Source: Ancylobacter rudongensis (lineage in GTDB: Bacteria; Pseudomonadota; Alphaproteobacteria; Rhizobiales; Xanthobacteraceae). From it: DNA of 64,000 nt. A program made the translations under genes and the position numbers. The DNA is taken from the NCBI RefSeq assembly GCF_900100155.1, contig NZ_FMTP01000004.1, forward strand, positions 248,001 to 312,000, written 5' to 3'. This document shows positions 15,988 through 23,970 of the stretch, piece by piece. The notes beneath the pieces are model-generated. The model was not told where the DNA came from, made no database searches, and saw nothing but the letters and a program-made list of their open reading frames with translations. Position 1 is the stretch's first letter. Each line of letters starts with the position of its first letter.

Positions 15988-17438
15988 GGCGTCTCTCCGG
16001 CTTTCGCCTTGGCGGCTTTGGCCTGCAAGGTTGTGCCGGCCTCCTTGAATGTCAAACGGTGGGCCTCTTCGGGGCTGCCGGCGATCTCGCCCGCCGCGCC
16101 CCATTTCAGCCCCTCGTCCTGCGCGTAGCGCTTGCCGAGCTTGTAGGCGATTTCGGCGCGGGCGGCTTCCACCCCGAGATAGAAGGCATGGGCGCCATCG
16201 GCTTCGACGCCGAGATTGGGAAACAGCGCGAAGGGCTCGGAAGCCACATGGTGGCCGTCGCGATTGTAGATGTGGATGCCCGCCTCGCTGACATCGATGC
16301 GGAAATTGCGGTCGCGCACCTCGGCCGCCAGACGGGCGATCTCGTCCGGCGTGGCGGCATAGGGCTTGCGGTCGCGCAGCGCCATCAGCCCGCCGCCAAA
16401 GCCCTGCGGCAGCGCGCCGGCCTGCCGGGCGGCGAAATATTCGCGCCGCGCCCGGTCGAATTCGCGCACCGCCGTGCGGCAATGCGGGCTCACCTGCACC
16501 GCCAGCACCGCCTGGATGTGCAGCTCCGAGATCATGCCCATGAGCAGGGCGTTGATCCCTGTCGTGTCGGCGTCGGTCAGCTCGGTGACATTGCCGATGC
16601 CCATGAGGATCGGAATGTCCGGGTAGCGCCGGCGCAGCTCGGCATAGCGCACCACGGAAGCGGTGTAGCCGTAATGGATCGGGTCGAGGATCGGGTCGGC
16701 ATAGAAGGGCTGGCCCGAGGCGAGGCAGGCGTCCACCGCGCGGCAGAGCGAGGCGAGGTCGCCCTGCGTCGCCGGCACCAGGACGGGCACCGCCGGGCCT
16801 TCCTTCGCCACGTCGAGCGTGTTCCCGTTGAGGCTGAGCAGATAATCCGCACCGGCGCGGGTGGCGCGGGTCAGCTCCTCCAGGCTGAACGAATCGACGC
16901 TGACCTTCAGCCCCGCGCCGTGCAGCGCGGCGATGGCCTCTTCCAGATGCGGGAAGGGCGTGTCCGGCAGGCAGCCGAGGTCGATCACATCCGCGCCCTC
17001 GCCCTTGAGGAACAAGGCGCGCTCTACGAGGGCGTCGATGTCAAGCACGGTGGCGTCGACGATCTCGGCGAAGATGGTGACGTCGTGCTGCGTGAGGTCC
17101 GCCGCCCGGCGCTTCTGGCCGAAATAATCCGGCAGGTCCGCCACCTCGTCCGGGCCGCGGGCGAAGGGCACGCCGAAGAAGCGCTCCAGCCGGTCGAGAT
17201 CGCCGCGGAAGCGGCCGGGCATCAGCACCCGGTCGGTGCCCTCGGGCAGCTTCAGCCGGCGCTCGACGATCTCGGCCGTCATCAGCGCGGCCACCTTCAC
17301 CCCGACATTGACCACGACCGGATCGAGGCTCGCATCGGTGATCTCGCCGGCGATCTTGGTCAGGCGCGGCTCGGCCAGCGAGCCGGTGATGAGGGCGACC
17401 CGCTCCGGTTTGGTCGAGGCAGGGGGCTCGTCCGCCAT
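15984..17438 (-). CDS. dihydropteroate-synthase-like protein (H4MPT/methanofuran cluster)
   Basis: A 484-residue protein with a dihydropteroate-synthase-like TIM barrel in the middle (about 140-330, with GADVIDLGCLPDTPFPHLEE and LKVSVDSFSLEELTRA). An N-terminal domain of about 130 residues (VALITGSLAEPRLTKIAGE) and a C-terminal domain (about 350-470) flank it. In methanogens and methylotrophs such proteins are tied to methanopterin or methanofuran synthesis, where PEP-like or pterin-pyrophosphate couplings have been proposed. I do not assign a reaction. The ATG at 17438 lies one base after the flavoprotein stop. The folate enzyme FolP is excluded by the size and extra domains. Confidence 0.83.
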   Translation of the reverse strand: MADEPPASTKPERVALITGSLAEPRLTKIAGEITDASLDPVVVNVGVKVAALMTAEIVERRLKLPEGTDRVLMPGRFRGDLDRLERFFGVPFARGPDEVADLPDYFGQKRRAADLTQHDVTIFAEIVDATVLDIDALVERALFLKGEGADVIDLGCLPDTPFPHLEEAIAALHGAGLKVSVDSFSLEELTRATRAGADYLLSLNGNTLDVAKEGPAVPVLVPATQGDLASLCRAVDACLASGQPFYADPILDPIHYGYTASVVRYAELRRRYPDIPILMGIGNVTELTDADTTGINALLMGMISELHIQAVLAVQVSPHCRTAVREFDRARREYFAARQAGALPQGFGGGLMALRDRKPYAATPDEIARLAAEVRDRNFRIDVSEAGIHIYNRDGHHVASEPFALFPNLGVEADGAHAFYLGVEAARAEIAYKLGKRYAQDEGLKWGAAGEIAGSPEEAHRLTFKEAGTTLQAKAAKAKAGETP

Positions 17439-17439
17439 T

Positions 17440-17997
17440 TCAGGAGGCGGCCCTGTCCGCGAGGTGGAGCCGCCGCGCGGCAATGGCCGCTTCCAGATCG
17501 CCGATCGATTCCACCACGACAGTGTCGTCGAATTCCTTCAGCTTGGCGGTGTTCTCCAGGTCGATCCGGCGCGGATAGACCGAGACCGGCCCCTTGGGCG
17601 CCATGGTGATCATCTCAGGCGCGGTGTCGCAGGCGAAGACGATTGTCTGGACGCGGCATTTGCCGGCCTGGGCGAAGCAGTTGGTCACCAGCGTGTCGGA
17701 AATGCCGAACACCGCCTTCGCCACCGTGTTGGAGGAGGCGGGGGAGACCACCAGCGTGTGGTACAGCCCCTCATAGAACCGCCCGACCGGGGCGGAACTG
17801 GCCGTGGTTTCCTTGAAGATGCGGGTGTCCTTCGGCAGGTCCTGCTTGTACATGCGCAGCACCTCGTCCGCCGCTTTCGAGACGAACAGGTCCACCGCGT
17901 CGAGTGCCTTGATGAGCGCGATCGACTCGGTGAAGAAATGGCCCGAGCCGGTGAGCGCCCAGGCCCAGCGCGGATAGGTTCCCTTGCTCGCGCTCAT
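17440..17997 (-). CDS. DmrB/AfpA-like flavoprotein (candidate dihydromethanopterin reductase)
   Basis: A 185-residue protein of the flavoprotein (HFCD/UbiX-like) superfamily. It opens PRWAWALTGSGHFFTESIAL, and the block VVSPASSNTVAKAVFGISD near residue 85 matches the FMN-binding PxMxxxMW-type core. Archaeoflavoproteins of this type include DmrB, which reduces dihydromethanopterin to the active tetrahydro form. M. extorquens uses the unrelated DmrA for that step, and no dmrA is seen here. A cysteine trio (near Cys109, Cys115 and Cys124) resembles the group. It starts inside the kinase stop (ATGA, 17994-17997). The reductase role is inferred. Confidence 0.82.
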   Translation of the reverse strand: MSASKGTYPRWAWALTGSGHFFTESIALIKALDAVDLFVSKAADEVLRMYKQDLPKDTRIFKETTASSAPVGRFYEGLYHTLVVSPASSNTVAKAVFGISDTLVTNCFAQAGKCRVQTIVFACDTAPEMITMAPKGPVSVYPRRIDLENTAKLKEFDDTVVVESIGDLEAAIAARRLHLADRAAS

Positions 17998-18608
17998 GCG
18001 GCGATGTCCCCTTGGGTGGATGCGGCCAGCAGCGCCGGCACGGTGGTCAGCCCGACCGGGCCGGCGAGGCGGGCGGCGAAGCTGGGAAAGAGCGGGTCGA
18101 CAAGGCCGGCGGTCGCCCAGTCGGCGGGGCCGCTGCCGGGAGCGGCGGCGGCGGATTTGACCAGCGTCAGCCGGACGGCGCCGAGCTGTGCCGCCAGCCA
18201 GGCGGACAGGCTGTCGGAGGTGAGGTCCCAGCTTTCCGGCAGCTCGCTTGCCGCCAGCGCCATGCGGGCGGGCAGCCACAGCGCGGCGCGGCCTTCCGCA
18301 TGGGCGGCAGCGATCTCCTCCGGCGTGGCGGCGAGGGCGAGCGCGTGATCGCGGCAGAGGTCGACGAAGGCGTGGGCGGTCTGCTCCATGGCGAGGATCG
18401 CCATGCGGTGGCAGGCGGCATCGGAAAGCGCGAGGCGCGGCTGCAGCGCCCGCACCGCATCGGCCAGCGGGCCGCCGCCGGCCACGAGGAGCAGGGGCGC
18501 GCCCTGCCGCGCCAGCGCCTGCAGCAGAGCCGGCAGGCCGGGATCGCCCATGAGGCTGCCGCCGAGCTTGACGATGGCGACAGGGGGCGGGTGGGACAGG
18601 TCCGGCAT
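17994..18608 (-). CDS. mfnE: amino-acid-kinase-family protein, MfnE-like
   Basis: A 204-residue member of the aspartate/glutamate/uridylate kinase family. KLGGSLMGDP near residue 14 and LLLVAGGGPLAD near 39 are the family's phosphate-binding loops. In methanogens the similar MfnE phosphorylates aminomethylfuran phosphate to the diphosphate needed to form methanofuran. Placement at the head of an operon ending in mfnB supports that role. The ATG at 18608 is preceded by GGAAGC at 8-base spacing. It is shorter than glutamate 5-kinase (no PUA domain) and UMP kinase, which argues against those. Confidence 0.83.
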   Translation of the reverse strand: MPDLSHPPPVAIVKLGGSLMGDPGLPALLQALARQGAPLLLVAGGGPLADAVRALQPRLALSDAACHRMAILAMEQTAHAFVDLCRDHALALAATPEEIAAAHAEGRAALWLPARMALAASELPESWDLTSDSLSAWLAAQLGAVRLTLVKSAAAAPGSGPADWATAGLVDPLFPSFAARLAGPVGLTTVPALLAASTQGDIAA

Positions 18609-18754
18609 CGTTCAGCTTCCGTTCGGGCCGGGGCAGGAGCCCGCATCGATCAGGCGAGCCTAATCGCTTCCGTCTCCAGGCCCTAGATCGTGCCGCGCGG
18701 TCGTCGCAATACCAGCAAAAGGCCGGCGCGTCCAAAGCGGCCGCCGACAGAAAA

Positions 18755-18781
18755 AAGGCCCGAGGGGGTACCTCGGGCCTT
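18755..18781 (-). terminator. intrinsic terminator on the minus strand
   Basis: On the minus strand, arms AAGGCCCGAGG and CCTCGGGCCTT (18771-18781 and 18755-18765) form a perfect 11-bp stem with a 5-base loop. The run of six T (bases 18751-18756 of the plus strand read aaaaaa) overlaps its end. It closes a transcript coming from the RNA methyltransferase side, about 105 bases past that gene's stop, and separates it from the mfnE operon. Confidence 0.85.
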
Positions 18782-18886
18782 GATGAGTTGACGATCAATC
18801 AGACGGCTTCCCGCCTGTAGAAGTGCACCTGAAGATGCGCTTCGGGGCGGCGATTGTCGAGACATGATTCGAATCTCACGCGTGCT
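18782..18886 (-). ncRNA. possible 3' small RNA or long 3' UTR
   Basis: The 105 bases between the stop of the RNA methyltransferase gene (18887) and the strong terminator are much longer than needed for termination and read as a structured, less GC-rich stretch. A 60-codon frame from the ATG at 18865 exists, but it would read straight through the terminator and resembles nothing I know. A processed 3' UTR RNA or independent small RNA is possible. This is an inference from layout only. Confidence 0.25.
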
Positions 18887-19690
18887 TTACCGGCCACAGG
18901 CCAGAGAATGCAGCGCGATACCGCTGGTTGTCGCGACATTCAGCGAATCGAAGCCGCCGTGCATCGGGATGCGCACCGTGCGGGTGCGGGCGAGAATGGA
19001 ATCGGGCAGGCCCGGGCCTTCGGCGCCCAATAGAAGGGCGGTGCGGCGGGCGGGCTTCACCTCGCCCAGTACGGTCGCGCCGGCCGGGCTGAGCGCCAGC
19101 AACTCGAAGCCGACGGCGGCGAGAAGGTCGAGCAGCGCCTCGGCGGAGCCTTCGCGGGCGAAGGGCACGATGAGGCTGCCGCCGACCGAGACCCGGATCG
19201 CCTTACGGTAGAGCGGATCGCAGGAGGCGAAGTCGAACAGCGCCGCATCGGCGCCGAAGGCGGCGGCGTTGCGCATGATGCCGCCGACATTGTCGTGATT
19301 GGCGATGCCGAGCGGCACCACCACCAGCGCCTCCTCCGGCAGCCCGGCCACCAGTTCCGCCATCGAGGGCAGGGCGCCGCGCAGGCCGACGCCGAGCAGG
19401 CCGCGATGGATGTGGAAGCCGGTGATGCCGTCCAGAATCGTCTGGCTGGCGGTGTAGATCGGCAGGTCCTCCGGCGCCTGCGCCAGCAGCGGGCCGAGCG
19501 CCTCGATCCGGCTTTCCGCCAGAAGCAGCGATTCCAGCGCGAAGCGGTTGCGGGGCGAGAGCGCCACATCCAGCACCGTGCGGCCCTCGACGATGAAGCG
19601 CCCGCCGCGCCCGACCAGATCGCGCTCCTTGATGACGCGATAGGCGTCGATGCGCGGGTCGTCGGAGGAGGTGAGGGGGATGAGCATCAT
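18887..19690 (-). CDS. SpoU/TrmH-family RNA 2'-O-methyltransferase
   Basis: A 267-residue SPOUT-class methyltransferase acting on tRNA or rRNA with S-adenosylmethionine. All three family motifs are seen: GIANHDNVGGIMRNAAAFG near residue 128, LLLGAEGPGL near 220, and IPMHGGFDSLNVATTSGIAL near 240. The N-terminal part (FIVEGRTVLDVAL near 32) is the substrate-binding domain usual in TrmH/RlmB relatives. Which RNA is modified cannot be told. Two adjacent ATGs (19690 and 19687) could serve. It appears to be a single gene, bounded upstream by an inverted repeat and downstream by a terminator. Confidence 0.9.
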   Translation of the reverse strand: MMLIPLTSSDDPRIDAYRVIKERDLVGRGGRFIVEGRTVLDVALSPRNRFALESLLLAESRIEALGPLLAQAPEDLPIYTASQTILDGITGFHIHRGLLGVGLRGALPSMAELVAGLPEEALVVVPLGIANHDNVGGIMRNAAAFGADAALFDFASCDPLYRKAIRVSVGGSLIVPFAREGSAEALLDLLAAVGFELLALSPAGATVLGEVKPARRTALLLGAEGPGLPDSILARTRTVRIPMHGGFDSLNVATTSGIALHSLACGR

Positions 19691-19710
19691 GACGGCACTC
19701 TGATCTCTCC

Positions 19711-19796
19711 CTCATCCCCGGGCCTGACCCGGGGATCCAGGTTTCCGTTGGCTCACGGCGGCAAGGCTGGGTCCCCGGGTCAGGCCCGGGGATGAG
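19711..19796. repeat. long near-perfect inverted repeat
   Basis: Left arm 19711-19740 (starting CTCATCCCCGGGCCTGACCC) and right arm 19767-19796 (ending GGGGATGAG) match at 29 of 30 positions around a 26-base loop. It lies between the RNA methyltransferase gene and the uup stop. It is a dispersed-palindrome type element and could fold into a very stable RNA hairpin. Confidence 0.85.
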
Positions 19797-19873
19797 GGCG
19801 GTTCAGATCGGATGATGGACCTGAGCCGCGTCTCGAAGCACGCAGGCCGCGCCTTCGCGCGGTCCCGCGCGGC

Positions 19874-21718
19874 TCACCCGCCGGCTTCCTCGCGCATCAT
19901 TTCCAGCTTCAGCCACTCTTCCTCGGCCTTGGCCAGTTCCGCCTGCGCCTTGGTCAGCTCGGCGGTGGCCTTCTGGAAGCCGGCGGGGTCGCGGGTGTAG
20001 AAATTGGGCGTGTGCAGCGTGTTGTTGATACGCTTGATGTCCGATTCCAGCTGCGCGATCCGCTTGGGCAGCTGTTCCAGCGCGTGCTTCTCCTTGAAGG
20101 AGAGTTTGCGCTTGGACGAGGCAGGTGCGGGCGCGGAGCTGCCGGCGCTGGTGTTGGCGCCCTTGGCATTGCCGGCCTTGGTGCTCGCCCCCTTGGGCGC
20201 CGCTGCCGCCGCCGCGCGCATCTTCACGCCATGGCCGCGCTGGGCGACCATGTCGGAATAGCCGCCGGCATAGACTTCCCAATTGCCGTCGCCCTCATAG
20301 GCGATGGTGGCGGTGACGGTGCGGTCGAGGAAGTCGCGATCATGGCTCACCAGCAGCACGGTGCCGGCATAGTCGTCGATCATCTCTTCCAAGAGGTCGA
20401 GCGTCTCAAGGTCGAGATCGTTGGTCGGCTCGTCCAGCACCATGAGGTTGGAGGCCTGCGCCAGCGCGCAGGCCAGCAGGAGCCGCCCGCGCTCGCCGCC
20501 GGACAGGCGCGAGACGGCGGTGCCGGCCTGTTCCGGGGTGAACAGGAAGTCCTTCATATAGCCGATGACATGGCGGGGATTGCCGCCGACGAACACCTGG
20601 TCGCCGCGCCCGTCGGTCAGCGTCTCGCGCACCGAGCGGTTGGGGTCGAGCGCGGCGCGGCGCTGGTCCAGCGTCGCCATCTCGATATTGGTGCCCATCT
20701 TGGCCTTGCCGGTGTCGGGGGCCAGTTCGCCGGTCAGCATCTTCAGCAGCGTGGTCTTGCCGGCGCCGTTGGGCCCGACAATGCCGATGCGGTCGCCGCG
20801 CTGGATGCGGATGGTGAGGTCGCGCACGATGACGCGATCGCCATACGTCTTCGAGATGTGTTCGGCTTCCATCACCAGCTTGCCGGAGATCTCCGCCTCG
20901 GTGGCGGCCATGGTGACGGTGCCGACCGCGCCGCGATGGTCGCGGAACTGCGCGCGCAGCGACGCCAGCTCGCCGACGCGGCGCACATTGCGCTTGCGCC
21001 GGGCGGTGACGCCGTAGCGCATCCAGTGCTCTTCCGCGACGATCTTGCGGGCGAGCTTCTGCTGGTCGCGCTCTTCTTCCTCCAGCACCTGGTCGCGCCA
21101 TTCCTCGAAGAAGGCGAAGCCGCGCTCCATCCGCTTGGTGCGGCCCCGGTCGAGCCAGACGGTGGCGCGGGTGAGGTCCTGCAGGAAGCGACGGTCATGG
21201 CTGATCAGCACGAGGGCCGAGCGCAGCGAGGCGATCTCCGCCTCCAGCCATTCGATGGCGGGCAGGTCGAGATGGTTGGTCGGCTCGTCGAGCAGCAGGA
21301 TGTCCGGCTCGGGCGCCAACACGCGGGCCAGCGCCGCGCGCCGTGCCTCGCCGCCGGACAGGTTGGCCGGGTTTTCCATGCCGGTGAGGCCGAGCTCGCT
21401 CAGCAGATATTGCGCGCGGTATTCCTGGTCGCCCGGCCCCATGCCGGCCTCGACATAGGCCAGCGTGGTGGCGAAGCCCGTGAGGTCGGGCTCCTGCGGC
21501 AGATAGCGCACCGTCGCGCCGGGCTGCACGAAGCGCGCCCCGCTATCGGCGGCGACGAGGCCGGCGGCGATTTTCAGCAGGGTGGACTTGCCCGAGCCGT
21601 TGCGGCCGACAAGGCCGACGCGCTCGCCGGCGGAGACGGAAAGCTCCGCCCCCTCCAGCAGCGGCGTGCCGCCGAAGGTGAGCTTGGTGTCTTGAAGCAG
21701 AAGAAGAGGAGGGGCCAT
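19874..21718 (-). CDS. uup: ABC-F ATPase, Uup type
   Basis: A 614-residue soluble protein with two ABC cassettes and no membrane segments. Walker A of domain 1 is VGRNGSGKST at about 37-46; domain 2 has VGPNGAGKTT near 320; both carry LSGGE signatures. A linker rich in Glu/Arg (EEWRDQVLEEEERDQQKLAR) lies between. The C-terminal coiled coil (about 540-610) ends the protein, which is the Uup layout. Uup-type ABC-F proteins act on ribosomes or branched DNA. I start at the ATG at 21718; upstream residues in the same frame lack conservation signs. It is divergent from the toxin-antitoxin pair. Confidence 0.9.
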   Translation of the reverse strand: MAPPLLLLQDTKLTFGGTPLLEGAELSVSAGERVGLVGRNGSGKSTLLKIAAGLVAADSGARFVQPGATVRYLPQEPDLTGFATTLAYVEAGMGPGDQEYRAQYLLSELGLTGMENPANLSGGEARRAALARVLAPEPDILLLDEPTNHLDLPAIEWLEAEIASLRSALVLISHDRRFLQDLTRATVWLDRGRTKRMERGFAFFEEWRDQVLEEEERDQQKLARKIVAEEHWMRYGVTARRKRNVRRVGELASLRAQFRDHRGAVGTVTMAATEAEISGKLVMEAEHISKTYGDRVIVRDLTIRIQRGDRIGIVGPNGAGKTTLLKMLTGELAPDTGKAKMGTNIEMATLDQRRAALDPNRSVRETLTDGRGDQVFVGGNPRHVIGYMKDFLFTPEQAGTAVSRLSGGERGRLLLACALAQASNLMVLDEPTNDLDLETLDLLEEMIDDYAGTVLLVSHDRDFLDRTVTATIAYEGDGNWEVYAGGYSDMVAQRGHGVKMRAAAAAAPKGASTKAGNAKGANTSAGSSAPAPASSKRKLSFKEKHALEQLPKRIAQLESDIKRINNTLHTPNFYTRDPAGFQKATAELTKAQAELAKAEEEWLKLEMMREEAGG

Positions 21719-21843
21719 GGCGCGGGGATAGGGGGAAAGACGCGCCGGGGCAAGGGGGCGCGGCGCGGCGACAATGGAGCCATGTCCGCGATGAACGTCG
21801 CGCCGGGTGGGCGCGCGCCCGCCTTGCCATTGCCGGGCAATGA

Positions 21844-21862
21844 TGTACATAAATCATGTACA
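21844..21862. promoter_or_regulatory. paired TGTACA operator of the toxin-antitoxin operon
   Basis: Two TGTACA palindromes lie at 21844-21849 and 21857-21862, 13 bases centre to centre, 20 bases before the antitoxin ATG. From memory, E. coli YefM binds an operator built on two TGTACA cores about one helical turn apart. Finding such a pair before a Phd/YefM gene in an otherwise GC-rich genome strongly suggests the autoregulatory site. Confidence 0.7.
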
Positions 21863-21881
21863 GGTTTCAGGAGACAGGTGC

Positions 21882-22124
21882 ATGAGCGCAAGGATCGTCC
21901 CGGCCGCGCAGTTCAAGGCCGAATGCCTGCGCCTGATCGACGAGATGAACCAGACCGGCGAGCCGGTGACGATTACCCGCCGGGGCAAGCCGGTGGCGGT
22001 GCTGAGCCCGGTCCCGGCCTCGCCGGCGCGGTCCCTGATCGGCGCTTCCCGCGGGGTCGTCACCCGCTATGACGACCCGTTCGCGCCGGTGGCGGAAGCG
22101 GGCGACTGGGCCGCCATTTCGTGA
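21882..22124 (+). CDS. Phd/YefM-family antitoxin
   Basis: An 80-residue protein. The N-terminal DNA-binding Phd/YefM fold is clear (VPAAQFKAECLRLIDEMNQ then PVTITRRGKPVAVLSPV), followed by a short C-terminal tail that should wrap the toxin. AGGAGAC precedes the ATG at 21882, which decides the start over upstream in-frame codons. Its stop overlaps the toxin GTG (GTGA, 22121-22124). Antitoxins of this fold usually repress their own operon with the toxin as co-repressor, and a paired TGTACA site lies just upstream. Confidence 0.93.
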   Translation: MSARIVPAAQFKAECLRLIDEMNQTGEPVTITRRGKPVAVLSPVPASPARSLIGASRGVVTRYDDPFAPVAEAGDWAAIS

Positions 22125-22534
22125 TCCTTCTCGACACGCATGTACTGATCTGGGCGCTGGACGACGACGCGCGCCTCGGCGGGCAGGCGCGTGCCGTCCT
22201 CGATCAGGCGGGTGCGGCCGGCGGCGTGTTCGTCTCCGCCATCACGCCGTGGGAAATCGCCATGCTGGTGCACAAGGGCAGGCTGGCGCTGGCCGACGAT
22301 GTCGGCGCCTGGCTGGAGACCGTTCTGGCCCTGCCGGCGCTGCGGCTGGCGGCGCTGGAGCCGGCCATCGCCGTCGGCAGCGTGCGCCTGCCCGGCACGC
22401 TGCATGCCGACCCGGCGGACCGGATCATCATCGCGACGGCGCGGCATCTGGGTTCGTCCCTGCTTACCGCCGACCGCGCCATTCTCGACTATGGTGACGC
22501 CGGCCACGTCCGTGTCATCGACGCCTCCCGCTAG
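22121..22534 (+). CDS. PIN-domain toxin (VapC-like ribonuclease)
   Basis: A 137-residue PIN-domain protein, expected to be a Mg2+-dependent RNase toxin. Acidic residues fit the active site: Asp5 in LLDTHVLIW, Glu45 in TPWEIAML, Asp97 and Asp100 in HADPADRIIIATA, and Asp118 in LLTADRAIL. The GTG start overlaps the antitoxin stop, so translation is coupled. Pairing of a Phd/YefM antitoxin with a PIN toxin is common, whereas classical YefM partners YoeB. The RNA target is unknown. Confidence 0.93.
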   Translation: MILLDTHVLIWALDDDARLGGQARAVLDQAGAAGGVFVSAITPWEIAMLVHKGRLALADDVGAWLETVLALPALRLAALEPAIAVGSVRLPGTLHADPADRIIIATARHLGSSLLTADRAILDYGDAGHVRVIDASR

Positions 22535-22548
22535 TTTCAGGATCGCTC

Positions 22549-23970
22549 ATGTCCGCCCTCTCCCCCTTGCTCGCCACCCTCGCCCAGCGCATCGGCGCGG
22601 CGCATGTGCTCACCGACCCGGCCGACATGGCGCCCTATCTGCATGAGGAGCGCGGGCTCTACCGGGGCGAGGCGCCCGCCGTGCTGCGGCCCGGCTCGAC
22701 CGAGGAGGTGGCGTTCATCGTCGAGGCCTGCGCCCGGGCGGGCGTCGCGCTGGTGCCGCAGGGCGGCAATACCGGGCTGGTGGGCGGGCAGATGCCGTTC
22801 GGGCAGATGCTGCTCTCGCTTGCCCGGCTCGACCGCATCCGTGCCGTCGATCCCGTCGACATGACGATGACGGTGGAAGCCGGCTGCATTCTCGACAAGG
22901 TGCATGCGGCGGCGGAGGAGGCGGGCTGCCTGTTCCCGCTGCACATCGCCTCGCAGGGGTCCTGCCGCATCGGCGGCAACCTTTCTTCCAATGCCGGCGG
23001 CACCGCCGTGCTGCGCTATGGCAATGCGCGCGAGCTGGCGCTGGGGCTGGAAGTGGTGCTGGCCGACGGGCGGGTGTGGAACGGGCTGAAGCGGCTGCGC
23101 AAGAACAATGCGGGCTACGACCTCAAGCAGCTTTTCCTCGGCAGCGAGGGCACCCTCGGCATCATCACCGCCGCCGTGCTGAAGCTGTTCCCGCAGCCGG
23201 CGCAGCGCGCCACCGCCTTTCTCGCCGTCCCCGACCCCACGGCGGCGCTGGCCCTGCTCAAGCGGCTGCGCGGCGAGGCGGGCGACGCGCTGACCACCTT
23301 CGAGCTGATGGCCGCCTTCGGGGTCGAGACGGTGCTCAAGCACATGCCGGGCACGGTGCGCCCGCTGGCCGGCGCCTATGAGTGGTATGTGCTGGCCGAA
23401 CTCTCCTCGCCCACCCGCGCCTTCGACCTCGGCGCGCTGCTGGAGGAGGGGCTTGGCGCCGCGATGGAGGCGGGCGAGGTGCTCGACGCCGTCATCGCCA
23501 CCAGCGAGGCGCAGGCGGCCAATCTGTGGCGGCTGCGCGAGGACATGTCGGAGGCGCAGAAGCACGAGGGCGGCTCGATCAAGCATGACGTCTCGGTGCC
23601 GGTCTCGCGCGTGCCGGAGTTTCTCGACCGGGCGCTGCCCGCCTGCCTCGCCGCGCTGCCGGGGCTGCGGCCGTGCCCGTTCGGCCATGTCGGTGACGGC
23701 AATATCCATTTCAACCTCAGCCAGCCCGAGGGCATGGACAAGGCCGCCTTCCTGGCCCTGTGGGAGATGTTCAACAGGATCGTGCATGACATCGTGACCG
23801 AGATGGACGGCTCCATCGCCGCCGAGCACGGCATCGGCCTGTTGAAGCGCGAGGAACTGGCGCATTACGCCGATCCCGTCGCCCTCGACCTGATGCACCG
23901 GGTCAAGGCTGCACTTGATCCCGTACAGACCCTCAATCCCGGCAAGGTTATTGGTGTTCAGGTGGGATGA
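22549..23970 (+). CDS. FAD-binding oxidoreductase, D-2-hydroxyacid dehydrogenase (GlcD/DLD2) type
   Basis: A 473-residue flavoenzyme of the FAD_binding_4/oxidase_C type, which oxidises D-2-hydroxyacids such as D-lactate, glycolate or D-2-hydroxyglutarate. The FAD loop VPQGGNTGLVGGQMP is near residues 66-80, with SSNAGGTAVLRYGNAREL near 145 and the C-terminal HVGDGNIHFN and EHGIGLLKRE blocks that carry metal and substrate residues. It starts 14 bases after the toxin stop, so it could be co-transcribed. There are no GlcE/GlcF partners, which favours a single-subunit D-2-hydroxyglutarate or D-lactate dehydrogenase over glycolate oxidase. Confidence 0.88.
   Translation: MSALSPLLATLAQRIGAAHVLTDPADMAPYLHEERGLYRGEAPAVLRPGSTEEVAFIVEACARAGVALVPQGGNTGLVGGQMPFGQMLLSLARLDRIRAVDPVDMTMTVEAGCILDKVHAAAEEAGCLFPLHIASQGSCRIGGNLSSNAGGTAVLRYGNARELALGLEVVLADGRVWNGLKRLRKNNAGYDLKQLFLGSEGTLGIITAAVLKLFPQPAQRATAFLAVPDPTAALALLKRLRGEAGDALTTFELMAAFGVETVLKHMPGTVRPLAGAYEWYVLAELSSPTRAFDLGALLEEGLGAAMEAGEVLDAVIATSEAQAANLWRLREDMSEAQKHEGGSIKHDVSVPVSRVPEFLDRALPACLAALPGLRPCPFGHVGDGNIHFNLSQPEGMDKAAFLALWEMFNRIVHDIVTEMDGSIAAEHGIGLLKREELAHYADPVALDLMHRVKAALDPVQTLNPGKVIGVQVG

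Noticed and set aside
18683-18865. Possible 60-codon gene
   Set aside because: It would read through a perfect intrinsic terminator and has no recognisable sequence or good ribosome-binding site; kept only as a possible small-RNA region.
20012-22072. Long plus-strand open frame opposite uup
   Set aside because: It is antisense to a complete two-cassette ABC-F protein and has low-complexity composition.
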